A DNA stretch of 64,000 bases from Prosthecobacter debontii (GCF_900167535.1 NZ_FUYE01000005.1:310001-374000); one strand, 5' to 3'. Shown: positions 53,201 through 61,635, counted from the stretch's first letter. Made by a program: numbers and translations. Notes: generated by a model from the letters alone, not told the origin.

Positions 53201-53572
53201 CACCATGGCATTGTTAGGCGCGGCTGGGTGGATATCGCACTGATACCCCCCAATGGACCATTTGCCGACTTCTGGCAGCGCTTTGCTCCGGTATTGAATG
53301 CCTGTGTTATTGCCGGTGACCTTGGCCTTGATCCGCAACTCAAAGTTTTTCACTTCGCCTCCACGCCAGACCAGGAACTGATTGTAGCTAAGCTGCTCAG
53401 GACCGGTCGTCTCACCGGTGATGCATCCCTCTTCCACCCTCCAGAGTTCGGGATTTCCATCCCATCCTGAGAGGTCTTTTCCATTGAAGAGAGAACGAAA
53501 ACCCTCCTCAGCCTGCGCGGCGGTGAGCCAGGCAGTCGAAAGGAGGGTGGCGAATAACAAAGTGAATTTCAT
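50210..53572 (-). CDS. secreted DUF1080/propeller/cytochrome c (PVC-type heme-binding) protein
   Basis: The 1120-residue protein (start ATG 53572) has a signal peptide (1-21) and a DUF1080/laminin-G-like domain (~25-215; FRSLFNGKDLSGWDGNPELW). A Lys-Pro-Ala-rich linker follows (~230-275; many KAAxGKPAPAKG-like units). Then comes a sorbosone-dehydrogenase-like propeller (~290-625), an alpha-helical repeat region (~640-940) and a C-terminal cytochrome c domain with Cys987, Cys990 and His991 (CFACH). Such proteins are characteristic of PVC bacteria and probably act in periplasmic carbohydrate oxidation. One-gene unit; very large for the family. Confidence 0.88.
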   Translation of the reverse strand: MKFTLLFATLLSTAWLTAAQAEEGFRSLFNGKDLSGWDGNPELWRVEEGCITGETTGPEQLSYNQFLVWRGGEVKNFELRIKAKVTGNNTGIQYRSKALPEVGKWSIGGYQCDIHPAAPNNAMVYEERGRGIICQNGQSVVIDEQGGKWLVAERDPVAADVAEWNEYTVIAQGNHLIHKLNGKVTIDLVDHEPKAMALSGLLAFQIHRGPAMRVQIKEVMFKELPEGGLIPFAKTDIPNDAQKIEKPAPAKKAPAGPKAAKGKPAPAKGTPAKAKAAAKAKRPDSVGPAIGENKATPVDRIKAPKDFKVELLYSVPGGEQGSWVALCADDKGRIYASDQYGDLYRFSPPAAGQPLKEQDIVKVPVNVRAINGMVFAFGALYAGVNDYEQKMQSGLYRISDTNADDLLDKVELLRAFDSKSDHGVHAVVPSPDGKSLFLITGNNAVLAEGPEAGTPDTSPVRKVWGDDHLLPRMPDGRGHNRHVLAPGGIVYRVTPDGQTFEIFASGFRNIYDGAFNQDGELFTYDADMEYDFNTPWYRPTRVNHVVSGGEYGWRNGAGKYPEFYADSLPATLNIGPGSPTGVAFGYGAKFPAKYQEAFYIMDWSWGKLYAVHLQPDGASYKATKEDFITGAPLPLTDMVVNPQDGALYFAIGGRRVQSGLYRVTYVGTEDTSPVVRAAMVSNERELRHELEAFHGKSDPKAVDFAWPHLNHADRFIRSAARVAIEHQPVAKWKDKALEETDAGRQLEALLALARLTGLCPSHRAENASVDATMRDALLAALLKLDWAKLTPDQRLTYVRVTQIVLHRFGNPDDATVQALIAKLDPAFPAPNFELNWLLCETLCYLQAPHAAAKGMALIAQAESQEPQMEYARSLRMLKAGWTPELRKVQLEWFLKAANYKGGASFDKFIEFIRNDSLATFTEAEKTEHAELIAKKPERKSAIENVGAMFLGRTPTMWTLDELSKAAETGMTGRSFDNGRKMFGAAGCFACHRFGNAGGMTGPDLTGSGGRYSPHDLLDQIINPSKEINEQFAPILVTKNNGEILTGVVVNLSGDGVTLNTDASDPNQRVNVDRKEVKSIELSKVSPMPPMLLAMLKKEEILDLLAYVLSGGDSGNAMFKK

Positions 53573-53945
53573 GGCGAATCCGGGTGGTCGAGTCGGGGGG
53601 GGCACGCAGCCGAAACTGCGAGCACATGAAAACGCGTTTCTTTCACGAAATAAGACAGCAAAAGATGTGTCGGATCTCGCAATCGATCATTCGAAGGCCC
53701 CAGAAGCCCAAGTGATGCGGCCACTCCTGGCCGCAATCGAAGGCCAAGAGACCCCCTTCACGCGCTCCACGCCGAAGGCCTCCAAGACTCTTTCCTTAGA
53801 GACGTTTCCTCAACCGACACCTCGCTCGGACTTCAACGCCCATGCGGGCAGGAGTGCCCGCATCACTTTTCGGCAGGCACGCAGGGGATTTGACCCCTCT
53901 AACATCACCGCCAAGCGACATCTCAACCTAACCAACAACGTATCT
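53573..53945. repeat. non-coding gap with two related hairpins
   Basis: No plausible gene lies in this 373-base gap. TGCGGCCA/TGGCCGCA (53716-53735) and ATGCGGGCA/TGCCCGCAT (53842-53863) are perfect 8-9-base stems with 4-base loops and similar arm sequence. A third hairpin, AGGGG/CCCCT, lies near 53886-53902. They could be palindromic intergenic repeats or RNA stabilisers. Confidence 0.5.
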
Positions 53946-54590
53946 TCAACGATGCACGATGACATCTGCTGCCGTGAAGCGCACCTTCGGCAGCACCGCG
54001 TAGCGATCATCTTCGTGGCGGTACCCTGCCGGGCACAACACCGCAGCCGTCAAACCCTGGGCGGAAAGCCCCAACACTTCATCGAACTTCTCGGGCACAA
54101 ATCCCTCCATCGGACAGGTATCGATGCCGAGCATGGCGGCGGCGAGCATGAACTGACCGAGGGCGATGTAGGCCTGTAACTTCGCCCACTGTTGCAACTC
54201 GCCCTTAGCCTCCAGGCCCTCACGAAATCCAGCGACCATTTTACGGAATCCCATCAGCGCGTCAGCTGTCCCTCCACGCACTTCCGTCATGCGCAGGATG
54301 TTAGCATCAATGTGAGCTTCCGACATCGCGGTAGGCACGGCCATCACAACCAAGTGCGAGGCATCTGCGACCTGCCTCTGCCGCCAAGCGTGAGGCACAA
54401 GTTGCTCCCGCAATTCAGGGTCCTGAATGACGAGGAACTTCCAAGGCTGCATGCCGAAACTGGAAGGCGTGAGCACCAGAGATTCCTCCAAGGCAGCCCA
54501 AGTCTCCGCAGGGATCTTTTTGGAGGGGTCAAAAACCTTGCACGCATAGCGCCAATTCAAAGCCGAGATCAGATCAGAGGGAGTGGTCAT
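53946..54590 (-). CDS. NAD(P)H nitroreductase family (NfsB-like) protein
   Basis: A 214-residue protein: SALNWRYACKVFDPSKKI (N-terminal FMN-contact RxxxxxF), LTPSSFGMQPWKFLVI, then ALGQFMLAAAMLGIDTCPMEGF and PAGYRHEDD. It reduces nitro-, quinone- or similar compounds with FMN. It is probably a dimer in the cytoplasm. The neighbouring radical SAM gene is separated by 56 bases on the same strand. Confidence 0.87.
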   Translation of the reverse strand: MTTPSDLISALNWRYACKVFDPSKKIPAETWAALEESLVLTPSSFGMQPWKFLVIQDPELREQLVPHAWRQRQVADASHLVVMAVPTAMSEAHIDANILRMTEVRGGTADALMGFRKMVAGFREGLEAKGELQQWAKLQAYIALGQFMLAAAMLGIDTCPMEGFVPEKFDEVLGLSAQGLTAAVLCPAGYRHEDDRYAVLPKVRFTAADVIVHR

Positions 54591-54646
54591 GGATAATATC
54601 AGGTCAATCCTATGTCAGAGGTCAATGGAGCAATCCATTGAGCCGT

Positions 54647-55873
54647 TCAAGCCTTCGGCGAATGCGCTTGGGGATCAAGCTGCTGATAGACGCCGAAGTC
54701 ATGGTAAAAGAAGCGTTTCGCCAGCTTATACATCCAGTGCTTTTCAGGGATCTCCTCCTCTTCACGCCATTGGCTGGTGCGCGGTTTCATGGCTTCGACT
54801 TCAGCGAGGGCGGTCTGGCGAATGGTGGTGTCTTTGGCACCATGTTTGAGGGCCAACTCCTTCACCAGATCTGGCCGCTCCAGAACGATGCAGCCACGGG
54901 TATGTTTGGCGGCTGTTTCGCGGAAGTCTTTGAGGAAACCGGAGCCTGTGAAGACGTCGTAGATGTCACGATCTGTGCGCACGTTTTCCGTAGCGAATTG
55001 GATGATCGGACAAGGCTCCAGCCCACCTGTCGGCCCGATGTGGTGGCTGATGCCTGTGGCCATCGGGCACAGGGCCTTGCCTTGATGATCGTAATAGGCA
55101 TCCACAATCGCGATCGGCATCTCGGCACGCATGCTTGTGACGAAGCGGCGCACCTCCGTGATCTGCTCCGGTGTCAGAGCGAGCTGTTCGTTGATCTTCG
55201 GCCCCACGGGACGGTAGGTATGATACCACGTGTAGTGCACGCCCATATCAATGAGCTTCTGGAGCCACTCACGGGTCAGCAGATCGTTGATATTCGTCTG
55301 GCAGAGGCTGGTAGCCACGCCCGTCATGAGCTTGGCATCCAGGCAGTTTTGCAGGCCGCGCAGGGTGCGATTCAGCACATCTTTATTCCCTCGGCGTTGG
55401 TCGCTGACCGTACTGTTCCCTTCCACGCTGACGAGCGGGGTGGCATTGCCGATTTTACGCAGGGCCTCGGCGGTCTTGGCGGTGATGAGCTGCCCATTGG
55501 TGAAGACCTGGAAATAACAATCCGGGTGCATGGCCAGCAGGTCCAGCAGCTCGGGATGCATGAAGGGCTCTCCACCCAACAATCCAAAGAAGGCATTCCC
55601 ATGCCGCTTGGCATCGTTCACGATCTTATTCAACTCATCGAGATTGATGGCCTCTCTCGGTTTATCCACATCCACCCAGCAGCCTTGGCAGCGGAGGTTG
55701 CAGGAATTGAGGATGGAAATGTAGAGGAAGGGCGGGAAATACACGCCTTGCTCCATGCGTTTTTTGAAGAGCAACACGGAGCGAGCCCCCTTATAGCCAA
55801 AATTCCAGGCGATCTTGGCCAGACAGCCAGGATCCACCGTGCGCAGCATGCGAGAGGTCAGAGAAAAAATCAT
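54647..55873 (-). CDS. radical SAM protein with extra cysteines (SPASM/Twitch-like)
   Basis: A 408-residue protein. The radical SAM [4Fe-4S] motif is Cys58, Cys62 and Cys65 in NSCNLRCQGCW. GGEPFMHPELLDLLAM is the substrate-side loop, and SVEGNSTVSDQRRG is typical of HpnH/BtrN-like members. Additional Cys in ALCPMATG, EPCPIIQF and RGCIVLE could bind an auxiliary cluster. The product is not predictable from sequence alone. The gene is monocistronic as far as spacing shows. Confidence 0.8.
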   Translation of the reverse strand: MIFSLTSRMLRTVDPGCLAKIAWNFGYKGARSVLLFKKRMEQGVYFPPFLYISILNSCNLRCQGCWVDVDKPREAINLDELNKIVNDAKRHGNAFFGLLGGEPFMHPELLDLLAMHPDCYFQVFTNGQLITAKTAEALRKIGNATPLVSVEGNSTVSDQRRGNKDVLNRTLRGLQNCLDAKLMTGVATSLCQTNINDLLTREWLQKLIDMGVHYTWYHTYRPVGPKINEQLALTPEQITEVRRFVTSMRAEMPIAIVDAYYDHQGKALCPMATGISHHIGPTGGLEPCPIIQFATENVRTDRDIYDVFTGSGFLKDFRETAAKHTRGCIVLERPDLVKELALKHGAKDTTIRQTALAEVEAMKPRTSQWREEEEIPEKHWMYKLAKRFFYHDFGVYQQLDPQAHSPKA

Positions 55874-55970
55874 GAGATAGCTTACTTACGAGCGGACCAA
55901 GAAAGGGCAGAGCCAGAAAGAAGAACGAAAGGAACGTGGCGGGAGCCTCCAGAATCTCACGCATCTGTGC

Positions 55971-56010
55971 AAAACAAAAGGCAGCCTTTTTCAGACTGCC
56001 TTTTGTTTTC
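55971..56010 (-). terminator. intrinsic terminator of the small lipoprotein gene
   Basis: AAAACAAAAGGCAG and CTGCCTTTTGTTTT form a long stem around a short loop; read on the minus strand a T-rich tail follows. It is about 40 bases downstream of the stop at 56046. It may work on both strands. Confidence 0.8.
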
Positions 56011-56045
56011 TAAAGATTCATCGAACCAGTCGAGTCCACTCGACC

Positions 56046-56258
56046 TCAGCGGCTGCCGGGCATCATGGAGCCATACTTGGCGTTACCTTCCCACTTCGGC
56101 GGACGGTTCCATGGCAGGCTGCTGTCACCCACGGTGGGAGGCGGCACGCGCTCGCGACGTTTACGGTGACCATCGTCAGAAGCACAGGAGATGAGGACCT
56201 GAGCGGTCAAAAGGGCAAGGAGGGTCTGGAGAAGGAGACGGGGGGACATAACGCTCAT
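56046..56258 (-). CDS. small lipoprotein
   Basis: A 70-residue protein. The signal peptide is LLLQTLLALLTAQV and a lipobox LISC places Cys25 as the lipid-modified residue. The mature part is short and polar (HRKRRERVPPPTVG, PPKWEGNAKYGSMMPG), with no known domain. Two start codons, three codons apart, are possible. It lies 18 bases downstream of the coiled-coil gene stop and could be cotranscribed. Confidence 0.55.
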   Translation of the reverse strand: MSVMSPRLLLQTLLALLTAQVLISCASDDGHRKRRERVPPPTVGDSSLPWNRPPKWEGNAKYGSMMPGSR

Positions 56259-56276
56259 TCTACGCTCGTTTTAGGC

Positions 56277-57062
56277 TTACTGATACAGATTTTCCAGGAT
56301 CACGCGATCACCAGGAGCGATCTGCATGCCCGAACCCAGGGTGTCAGGGAGGATATTAGCGATAGTGCGCTCACCCTGCACGGAGACGATGCTCAGCTTA
56401 CCCACCGTCTGCGTGCCACGGACAACGAGGAGCTTGGTGGCCTCGGTGATGCCTTTGCTCTGACCAGCATTCACGATGACAAAACCCCAATCTGGATTTA
56501 CCGCCACGACTTGGGCCATCAGACTGTTGCGGTCGAAGGACTTCTTGCGGTCTTCGATCTTACGCACCAGATCATCCAAACCCTTGCGGGCATCAGCCAC
56601 TTTACCCTCTTCGGATTCCACCTCTTTTTTCTTGGCTTCCGTTTCAGCCTGAGATTCCGCGATGGTCTTCTTGATGTTGTTGATGTCTTCGACCAGCGTC
56701 TCAGGCTTCACACCTTTGGGCAGCTTGTCGAGTTTGACCTTCAGCTCGGCCAGCTTCTTGTTGCGATCATCCAGCTCTTCCTGAGCGCGTTTGGCGTCGT
56801 TGTCAGCCTGAGCGATTTTCAGCTTCTGGGATTTGATCTTCTCGTTTTCGATATCGACTTCTTGTTTGACAGCGTCGGCATCGTTGGCGGTTTTGGTCAC
56901 TTGAGCGACGATGGCATTCGCCGCGTTCAACTCGCTTTGCACCTTGACGTTGGTCGCCGTGACGGAATCACGAATCTGCGCGAAGGAACGCCCGTTCTGA
57001 TAAGCGAAGAACGTAGCCACGAGCATCACCACGGCGCTGAGGATGAAAAGAACTTTGGTCAT
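56277..57062 (-). CDS. membrane-anchored coiled-coil protein
   Basis: A 261-residue protein: N-terminal membrane helix (VLFILSAVVMLVATFFAY, about 4-21), a long Lys/Glu/Ala coiled coil (~30-185) with KLDKLPKGVKPETLV as a break, and a C-terminal small beta-domain (NPDWGFVIVNAGQSKGI, RTIANILPDTLGSGMQIAPGDRVI). The C-terminal domain matches that of the protein encoded upstream at 57116-58213, so the two genes are paralogues. They probably form an envelope complex; the exact function is unknown. Confidence 0.7.
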   Translation of the reverse strand: MTKVLFILSAVVMLVATFFAYQNGRSFAQIRDSVTATNVKVQSELNAANAIVAQVTKTANDADAVKQEVDIENEKIKSQKLKIAQADNDAKRAQEELDDRNKKLAELKVKLDKLPKGVKPETLVEDINNIKKTIAESQAETEAKKKEVESEEGKVADARKGLDDLVRKIEDRKKSFDRNSLMAQVVAVNPDWGFVIVNAGQSKGITEATKLLVVRGTQTVGKLSIVSVQGERTIANILPDTLGSGMQIAPGDRVILENLYQ

Positions 57063-57115
57063 TGGGAAACAGGAAAGAAATTAAGAGTCGGGTAGATCTG
57101 AAAGCTCAACAGATC

Positions 57116-58213
57116 TCAGTTGGAACCGAAGGGATCGGAAGTCATCGAGGCACCACCGGCAGGCGCTGGAGCTGGCGCGGGAGCCGAGCCGAAAGGATCT
57201 TCAGTCATCGGGGCACCACCCGCAGGGGCGGCTGGAGCGCCAAACGGATCACTCATGCCACCCGCAGGAGCGGCTGGCGCTGCGGGAGCACCGAAGGGAT
57301 CGGAAGTCATGGGGGCTGGAGCAGGAGTTCCACCGAAAGGATCGCTCATGCCACCTGCAGGGGCACCGGGGGCAGTTGCATCAGGAGTCGTCGCTGGAGC
57401 GGAGGAGGTGGAGGAAGTTTTCTTCTCATCTTCCACGCTCTGTTTGGCGGCAGCGACGACAAGGTCGCCGGAGCGGATGGCATTGCCTTCTTCCAGGGAG
57501 CCTGGAACGAGATCAGCGATGGAGCCGAATTGCTCCACATTACGCACCTTCAGCTTGGCGATCACCTGCTGGCCACGCTTCACTTCCAGGTCGGCATTGG
57601 CAAACACGCCTTGGGAGTTACCCTTGTTCAGAATGGCGAAGTCCCACTCGGGGAAATACTGGGCCACACGGGCGGTGAAGTCTGGAGCCACGATACCGCG
57701 ACGGCCCAGAGCTTCAGCTTCGCGTAGCTTGGTGATTTGAGTGTTCACGTATTCGAGCTGCTCCTTAGCAGCGGCCACGCGCTGGTTTTGATTGGCCACA
57801 GAACCTTGAGCATCGAGCTGATCTTTTTTCAGTTTTTCGATCTGAGCCACGAGGTTCTCGATATCGCCAGCATCTTCGATCTGCTTTTCCACCGAGGTCA
57901 CCTGGGCGGTCACCTGATCCAGATTGCCTTTGATCACTGCCAGAGAGGCTTCTTTTTCCTGGGCTTCAGCAGCAAATTTCACCACTTCTTCCTTGGAGGC
58001 ATCCAGTTCCTTTTGGGTCGTTGCCAGGAGCTCCTGCTTGTCTTTAAGAGCAGCTTCGCCATCGACTTTGCGCTCTTGAGCAGCCTTCATGTTTGCATTG
58101 GCCGCAGCGAAACGGGTGCGCTCATGTTCAAGCGCAGCCTGATTCGACCACGCGAAGTAGGCGGCTCCTGCGAGGCAGGCTGCTGAGATGGCTGAGAGGA
58201 TCTTCCAGAGCAT
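57116..58213 (-). CDS. coiled-coil membrane protein with C-terminal DPFG repeats
   Basis: The 365-residue protein has an N-terminal membrane helix (AISAACLAGAAYFAW), a coiled coil at ~25-170, then the same beta-domain as its neighbour (FPEWDFAILNKGNSQGVF, IRSGDLVVAA). The last ~110 residues are Pro/Ala/Gly-rich with five M-x-DPFG-type units (SDPFGG, TSDPFGA, SDPFGA, TEDPFGS, SDPFGSN). The repeats resemble flexible binding tails, such as peptide ligands for other envelope proteins. Function unknown. Gene order suggests a two-gene unit with 56277-57062. Confidence 0.7.
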   Translation of the reverse strand: MLWKILSAISAACLAGAAYFAWSNQAALEHERTRFAAANANMKAAQERKVDGEAALKDKQELLATTQKELDASKEEVVKFAAEAQEKEASLAVIKGNLDQVTAQVTSVEKQIEDAGDIENLVAQIEKLKKDQLDAQGSVANQNQRVAAAKEQLEYVNTQITKLREAEALGRRGIVAPDFTARVAQYFPEWDFAILNKGNSQGVFANADLEVKRGQQVIAKLKVRNVEQFGSIADLVPGSLEEGNAIRSGDLVVAAAKQSVEDEKKTSSTSSAPATTPDATAPGAPAGGMSDPFGGTPAPAPMTSDPFGAPAAPAAPAGGMSDPFGAPAAPAGGAPMTEDPFGSAPAPAPAPAGGASMTSDPFGSN

Positions 58214-58374
58214 GATTTTGAAGGTGGGAAATATGAATTAAGCACCGTCTTCTACCGAATCCGCGCTTTTTCGACAACACCATTTTTCATAAGCCCTCAT
58301 TTCGCATGATTTTTATCTTCGATAGAATGGTTTTGCCGCTTGAGGTCTTGGCATCTGTGATTTAAGCAGACCAT

Positions 58375-58464
58375 GTCAGGGGCCGTGGATGTCCAGCTTG
58401 TGAACCCCGCCAGGTCCTGACGGAAGCAACGGCAGCATGCCTGTCCATGCTGCGGCTCCCTGAC
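58375..58464 (+). ncRNA. ffs: small SRP RNA (4.5S-type)
   Basis: The 90-base element has terminal complementary arms (GTCAGGG at 58375 and CCCTGAC at 58458) and the conserved apical loop CAGGTCCTGACGGAAGCAACGG, which matches the bacterial SRP domain IV consensus (CAGGTCC-GAAGGAAGCAGC). It binds Ffh for co-translational protein targeting. Promoter and terminator were not identified. It sits between the coiled-coil gene start and cobA-hemD. Confidence 0.85.
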
Positions 58465-58546
58465 ACTTACACTTTCTCTGCTCCACGATTTGAGCGGAAG
58501 GTTGCGAGACGCGGCGGACTCGCCACAATAAGCGGCTCACACGCTC

Positions 58547-60076
58547 ATGTCCAAGTCCTCTGCTCCTTCCTCCCCAGGCATCTGTTACCTTGTTGGTGCC
58601 GGTCCCGGCGATCCTGGTTTGCTGACTCTGAAGGGTAAGGAGTGCATTGAAGCCGCAGACGTGCTGGTGTATGATTATCTGTGCAATCCCGAGTTGCTTC
58701 GCCATGCCAAGCCTGGCACGGAAAAAATCTATGTGGGTAAAAAGGCCAAGGACCACACCCTGACTCAGGACAAGATCAATGAACTGATCGTGAAACTCAC
58801 CCGCGAGGGCAAGGTGGTCACTCGACTGAAAGGTGGTGATCCCGTTCTGTTTGGCCGGGGTGCCGAGGAAGCCACAGAGCTCGCTGAGGCAGGTGTCGCC
58901 TTTGAGATCGTTCCAGGCATCACCAGTGCCATTGCCGGCCCCGCCTATGCGGGCATTCCGGTCACACATCGGGATCACTGCAGCCAGCTTACCATTTTCA
59001 CCGGCCACGAAGACCCCACGAAAGAGGAAACCAGCCTCGATTACGCCAAGCTAGCCAAGGCCGATGGCACTAAGGTGTTTCTCATGGGCGTGGAGCGCAT
59101 GGGGGAAATCACCGGGAAATTCATCGAAAATGGTGCCAGTCCTGACACCCCGATGGCTCTCGTGCGCTGGGCTACGCATGGCCGTCAGCAGACACTCATC
59201 GCCACGCTGGGCACCATGGCCGAGCGGGTCAAAGAGACTGGCTTTAAAGCTCCCGCTGTGGCCGTGGTCGGAGATGTGGTGACTGAACGCAAAAACATCA
59301 ACTGGTTTGAAAGTCGCCCCTTGTTTGGCAAACGCATCGTCGTCACCCGCACTCGCCAACAGGTAGGCGGACTGAGCAAACAACTGCGTCAACTCGGAGC
59401 CGACGTGATTGAGTTGCCCACCATCCGCATTGAGGAACCCCAGAACCTCATGGCCTTCGGGGAACTGGTGCAGGATTGCCACAATTACGAATGGATCGTC
59501 TTCACCAGTCCCAACGGCGTCGATGCATTCTTCAAGATGTTTTACAAGCTTTACAAAGACATCCGCAGCATCGGTGGCGCACGCATCGCCGTCATCGGAC
59601 CCGGCACTGCGGAAAAGGTGAAGGAGCAGCATCTAGCTGTGGATATGATGCCGGAGAAAAACTTCGTCGCCGAAGGACTGGTGGCAGCCCTGAAGGATTA
59701 TCAAAGCCTGGAAAACGTCAGTGTTCTGTGGGTGCGCGGTGAAGAGACCCGTGAGGTGATCGCCAATGAATTGACCGGCCTGGGCGCGATTGTGGATGAA
59801 GCCATCGCTTACCGCACGGTGCCTGAAAAGGATGATAACCTGGAAGCCATCGCCCGACTGGTGAATGAAGGGGCGGACCTCATCACCTTCACCAGCGCCA
59901 GCACGGTGGATTGTTTCATGGATCTGAAAGTGGCTCTACCCGAAGGCATCCAGATTGCCAGCATCGGTCCTATCACTTCCGATGCCGTCCGTAAGCACGG
60001 CCTGAAAGTGGATCTCGAAGCCGAAACCAGCACCATTCCGGGGCTCGTGGAAGCAGTGCAGAAGGCGCTGGCGTAA
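58547..60076 (+). CDS. uroporphyrinogen-III C-methyltransferase/synthase fusion (CobA-HemD)
   Basis: A 509-residue two-domain protein. Residues ~10-250 are SUMT: YLVGAGPGDPGLLTLKG, RLKGGDPVLFGRG, EIVPGITSAIA and MALVRWATHGRQQT. Residues ~255-509 are HemD: KRIVVTRTRQQVGGLSKQL, IVFTSPNGVDAFF and LITFTSASTVDCFM. It makes uroporphyrinogen III and methylates it toward precorrin-2/sirohaem. Fusions of this kind are known in several phyla. It starts 82 bases after the SRP RNA. Confidence 0.93.
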   Translation: MSKSSAPSSPGICYLVGAGPGDPGLLTLKGKECIEAADVLVYDYLCNPELLRHAKPGTEKIYVGKKAKDHTLTQDKINELIVKLTREGKVVTRLKGGDPVLFGRGAEEATELAEAGVAFEIVPGITSAIAGPAYAGIPVTHRDHCSQLTIFTGHEDPTKEETSLDYAKLAKADGTKVFLMGVERMGEITGKFIENGASPDTPMALVRWATHGRQQTLIATLGTMAERVKETGFKAPAVAVVGDVVTERKNINWFESRPLFGKRIVVTRTRQQVGGLSKQLRQLGADVIELPTIRIEEPQNLMAFGELVQDCHNYEWIVFTSPNGVDAFFKMFYKLYKDIRSIGGARIAVIGPGTAEKVKEQHLAVDMMPEKNFVAEGLVAALKDYQSLENVSVLWVRGEETREVIANELTGLGAIVDEAIAYRTVPEKDDNLEAIARLVNEGADLITFTSASTVDCFMDLKVALPEGIQIASIGPITSDAVRKHGLKVDLEAETSTIPGLVEAVQKALA

Positions 60077-60162
60077 GCCGTAACCTCGGGAGGGGATGTG
60101 CCTAGGCTGTCACTCATTCCGTTAGGCCTGTGTGCCCGCTCCGGCGGGTTGCGACCTGCGAC

Positions 60163-61635
60163 CTATCGAGCCGCACTGGCATCCATCATGGCCGTGATTT
60201 CAGACCTCTGCCGGGCGTTGAGATTCTCGGCTCCCAACTCCAGCAGCAGAGAGGCACATTTGCGAGCCGGCGCTAAATTGGGCGAATCGGGTGCCAGGCA
60301 GAGCCGCAGGGTCTCATAGAGCTCCTGAGTGCTCAGCACGCGGGCGCTGGCTCTGGACACGGCGTCCTGCACGGCGGGGTCAGTCGGTGGGTCCAGCATC
60401 AGCCAGCGTAGCAAGGCCCGATACTGCCGAGTGCCCGCTGCGGCCATGGTGTTCTGCCCCTGCACCAGAGGGACGGACTCACGCAGGGTGGCCATTTTCA
60501 CCAGCTTGTGCAGCCGTGTGATTTCGGGCATTTGAGCAGCGATTTTTTCCGCCGCCTTCGTCCGGGACTCCCTTACATCCGGCACTGGCAGGGGGCTGAC
60601 GGACCGTGAGGCCGGATCGGATGAGGTTGAGGGCGAGGCTGTAAGAACTGAACTGGCAGAGGACCTTGCTTCGGTAACAGGCACTTCCTCTCGATTGACT
60701 TGATAAAAAGAGAGGGGAGGTTCCGCTTTATCCTCGGCGATGATCAACTCCGCAGGCTCCCTGCCCAACCACCCAATCGCGAGGATGGTGAAGACGATGC
60801 CGCTACCGAATTTCAGCCATTCTCTTGGGCTCCGCTTTGTCGACGCAGGTTTGATGTCATGGCTCTGCCGCTGCATCAGCCACATCTCCCACCAGCAGAC
60901 GGGGATGACGGCTTTGAACACGGGTAAAAGATCTCCCGCTTTCTCCAACACTGGCATGAGACGCTCCAGCGCATCCAAGGACTCGGGGGTGGTCCAGTCC
61001 CAGGCTTCATTTGGCTCACGCAGCCTGCGGTTCCATAGCCGCTGATCTTCAGGCAAGGCATCGGCTAAAAGCTGACCCACACGCACCCACAGCGTCGATT
61101 CTCGTAATAAGGCCTGATCAGTCGAATCACTGAGCAGAGGAAGGGAGGCTTTCAACCACGTCGGGGCCTGGGCGGGGCATTTGATGCCAAGCAAGCCTGC
61201 GAGGGCGGCCATCGTCTGGCCCGCCACATGGGACAGAACCGGCGGATCAGCCGCCATGAGGGCATTGGCCAGATGAGTGAGCTTCGTCAGATCCCCCTCA
61301 CGGGTCCACTGCGTGATCAGGGCCTGGGTTAGGATGTCACACTGCTGGCGAAGCTCGGCGACGAGGTAGGAAGGCTGCACCAGATTCGCCAGCCATAGAT
61401 CTGTATCATTAAAAACTTCGAGCAAGGCTTTTGCGCCTGACCGCGCGGACTCAGGCGAGACGAAGGCCTGCTCGCAGAATCGCCTAATTTCTTCATCGGC
61501 AGCCACTTTCTCCATCTCAGCATCGGGAATCTTGTTGCTCCAAACGACCTTCTCCGGCCGACCCACCTGAATGGGAGGGGGATCGGAAGTATCAATGTAA
61601 AGTGGCAGGCTACAATCCATTTTCTTAGATATCAT
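60163..61635 (-). CDS. hypothetical single-TM protein
   Basis: A 490-residue protein without a known domain. Residues 1-~255 are helical and Leu/Ala-rich (for example LANALMAADPPVLSHVAGQT); a membrane helix at ~273-290 (FGSGIVFTILAIGWLG) is followed by a Ser/Pro-rich stretch and another helical region to the C-terminus. Either ATG 61635 or 61620 could be the start. It is divergent from dusB. It might be a membrane scaffold; no function is claimed. Confidence 0.5.
   Translation of the reverse strand: MISKKMDCSLPLYIDTSDPPPIQVGRPEKVVWSNKIPDAEMEKVAADEEIRRFCEQAFVSPESARSGAKALLEVFNDTDLWLANLVQPSYLVAELRQQCDILTQALITQWTREGDLTKLTHLANALMAADPPVLSHVAGQTMAALAGLLGIKCPAQAPTWLKASLPLLSDSTDQALLRESTLWVRVGQLLADALPEDQRLWNRRLREPNEAWDWTTPESLDALERLMPVLEKAGDLLPVFKAVIPVCWWEMWLMQRQSHDIKPASTKRSPREWLKFGSGIVFTILAIGWLGREPAELIIAEDKAEPPLSFYQVNREEVPVTEARSSASSVLTASPSTSSDPASRSVSPLPVPDVRESRTKAAEKIAAQMPEITRLHKLVKMATLRESVPLVQGQNTMAAAGTRQYRALLRWLMLDPPTDPAVQDAVSRASARVLSTQELYETLRLCLAPDSPNLAPARKCASLLLELGAENLNARQRSEITAMMDASAAR

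Noticed and set aside
53418..54179. 253-codon plus-strand frame
   Set aside because: It runs antisense through the ends of two supported minus-strand genes and across a hairpin-rich gap; it has no domain, and its composition follows the opposite strand.
54638..56194. 518-codon plus-strand frame
   Set aside because: Almost wholly antisense to the radical SAM gene, which has a clear CxxxCxxC motif; no recognisable protein features.
57120..57740. Gly/Ala/Pro-rich plus-strand frame
   Set aside because: Reads the DPFG-repeat region of the minus-strand gene in antisense; the low-complexity pattern is only a mirror.
58376..59008. 210-codon minus-strand frame
   Set aside because: Covers the SRP RNA and the 5' part of cobA-hemD in antisense; both of those have better support.
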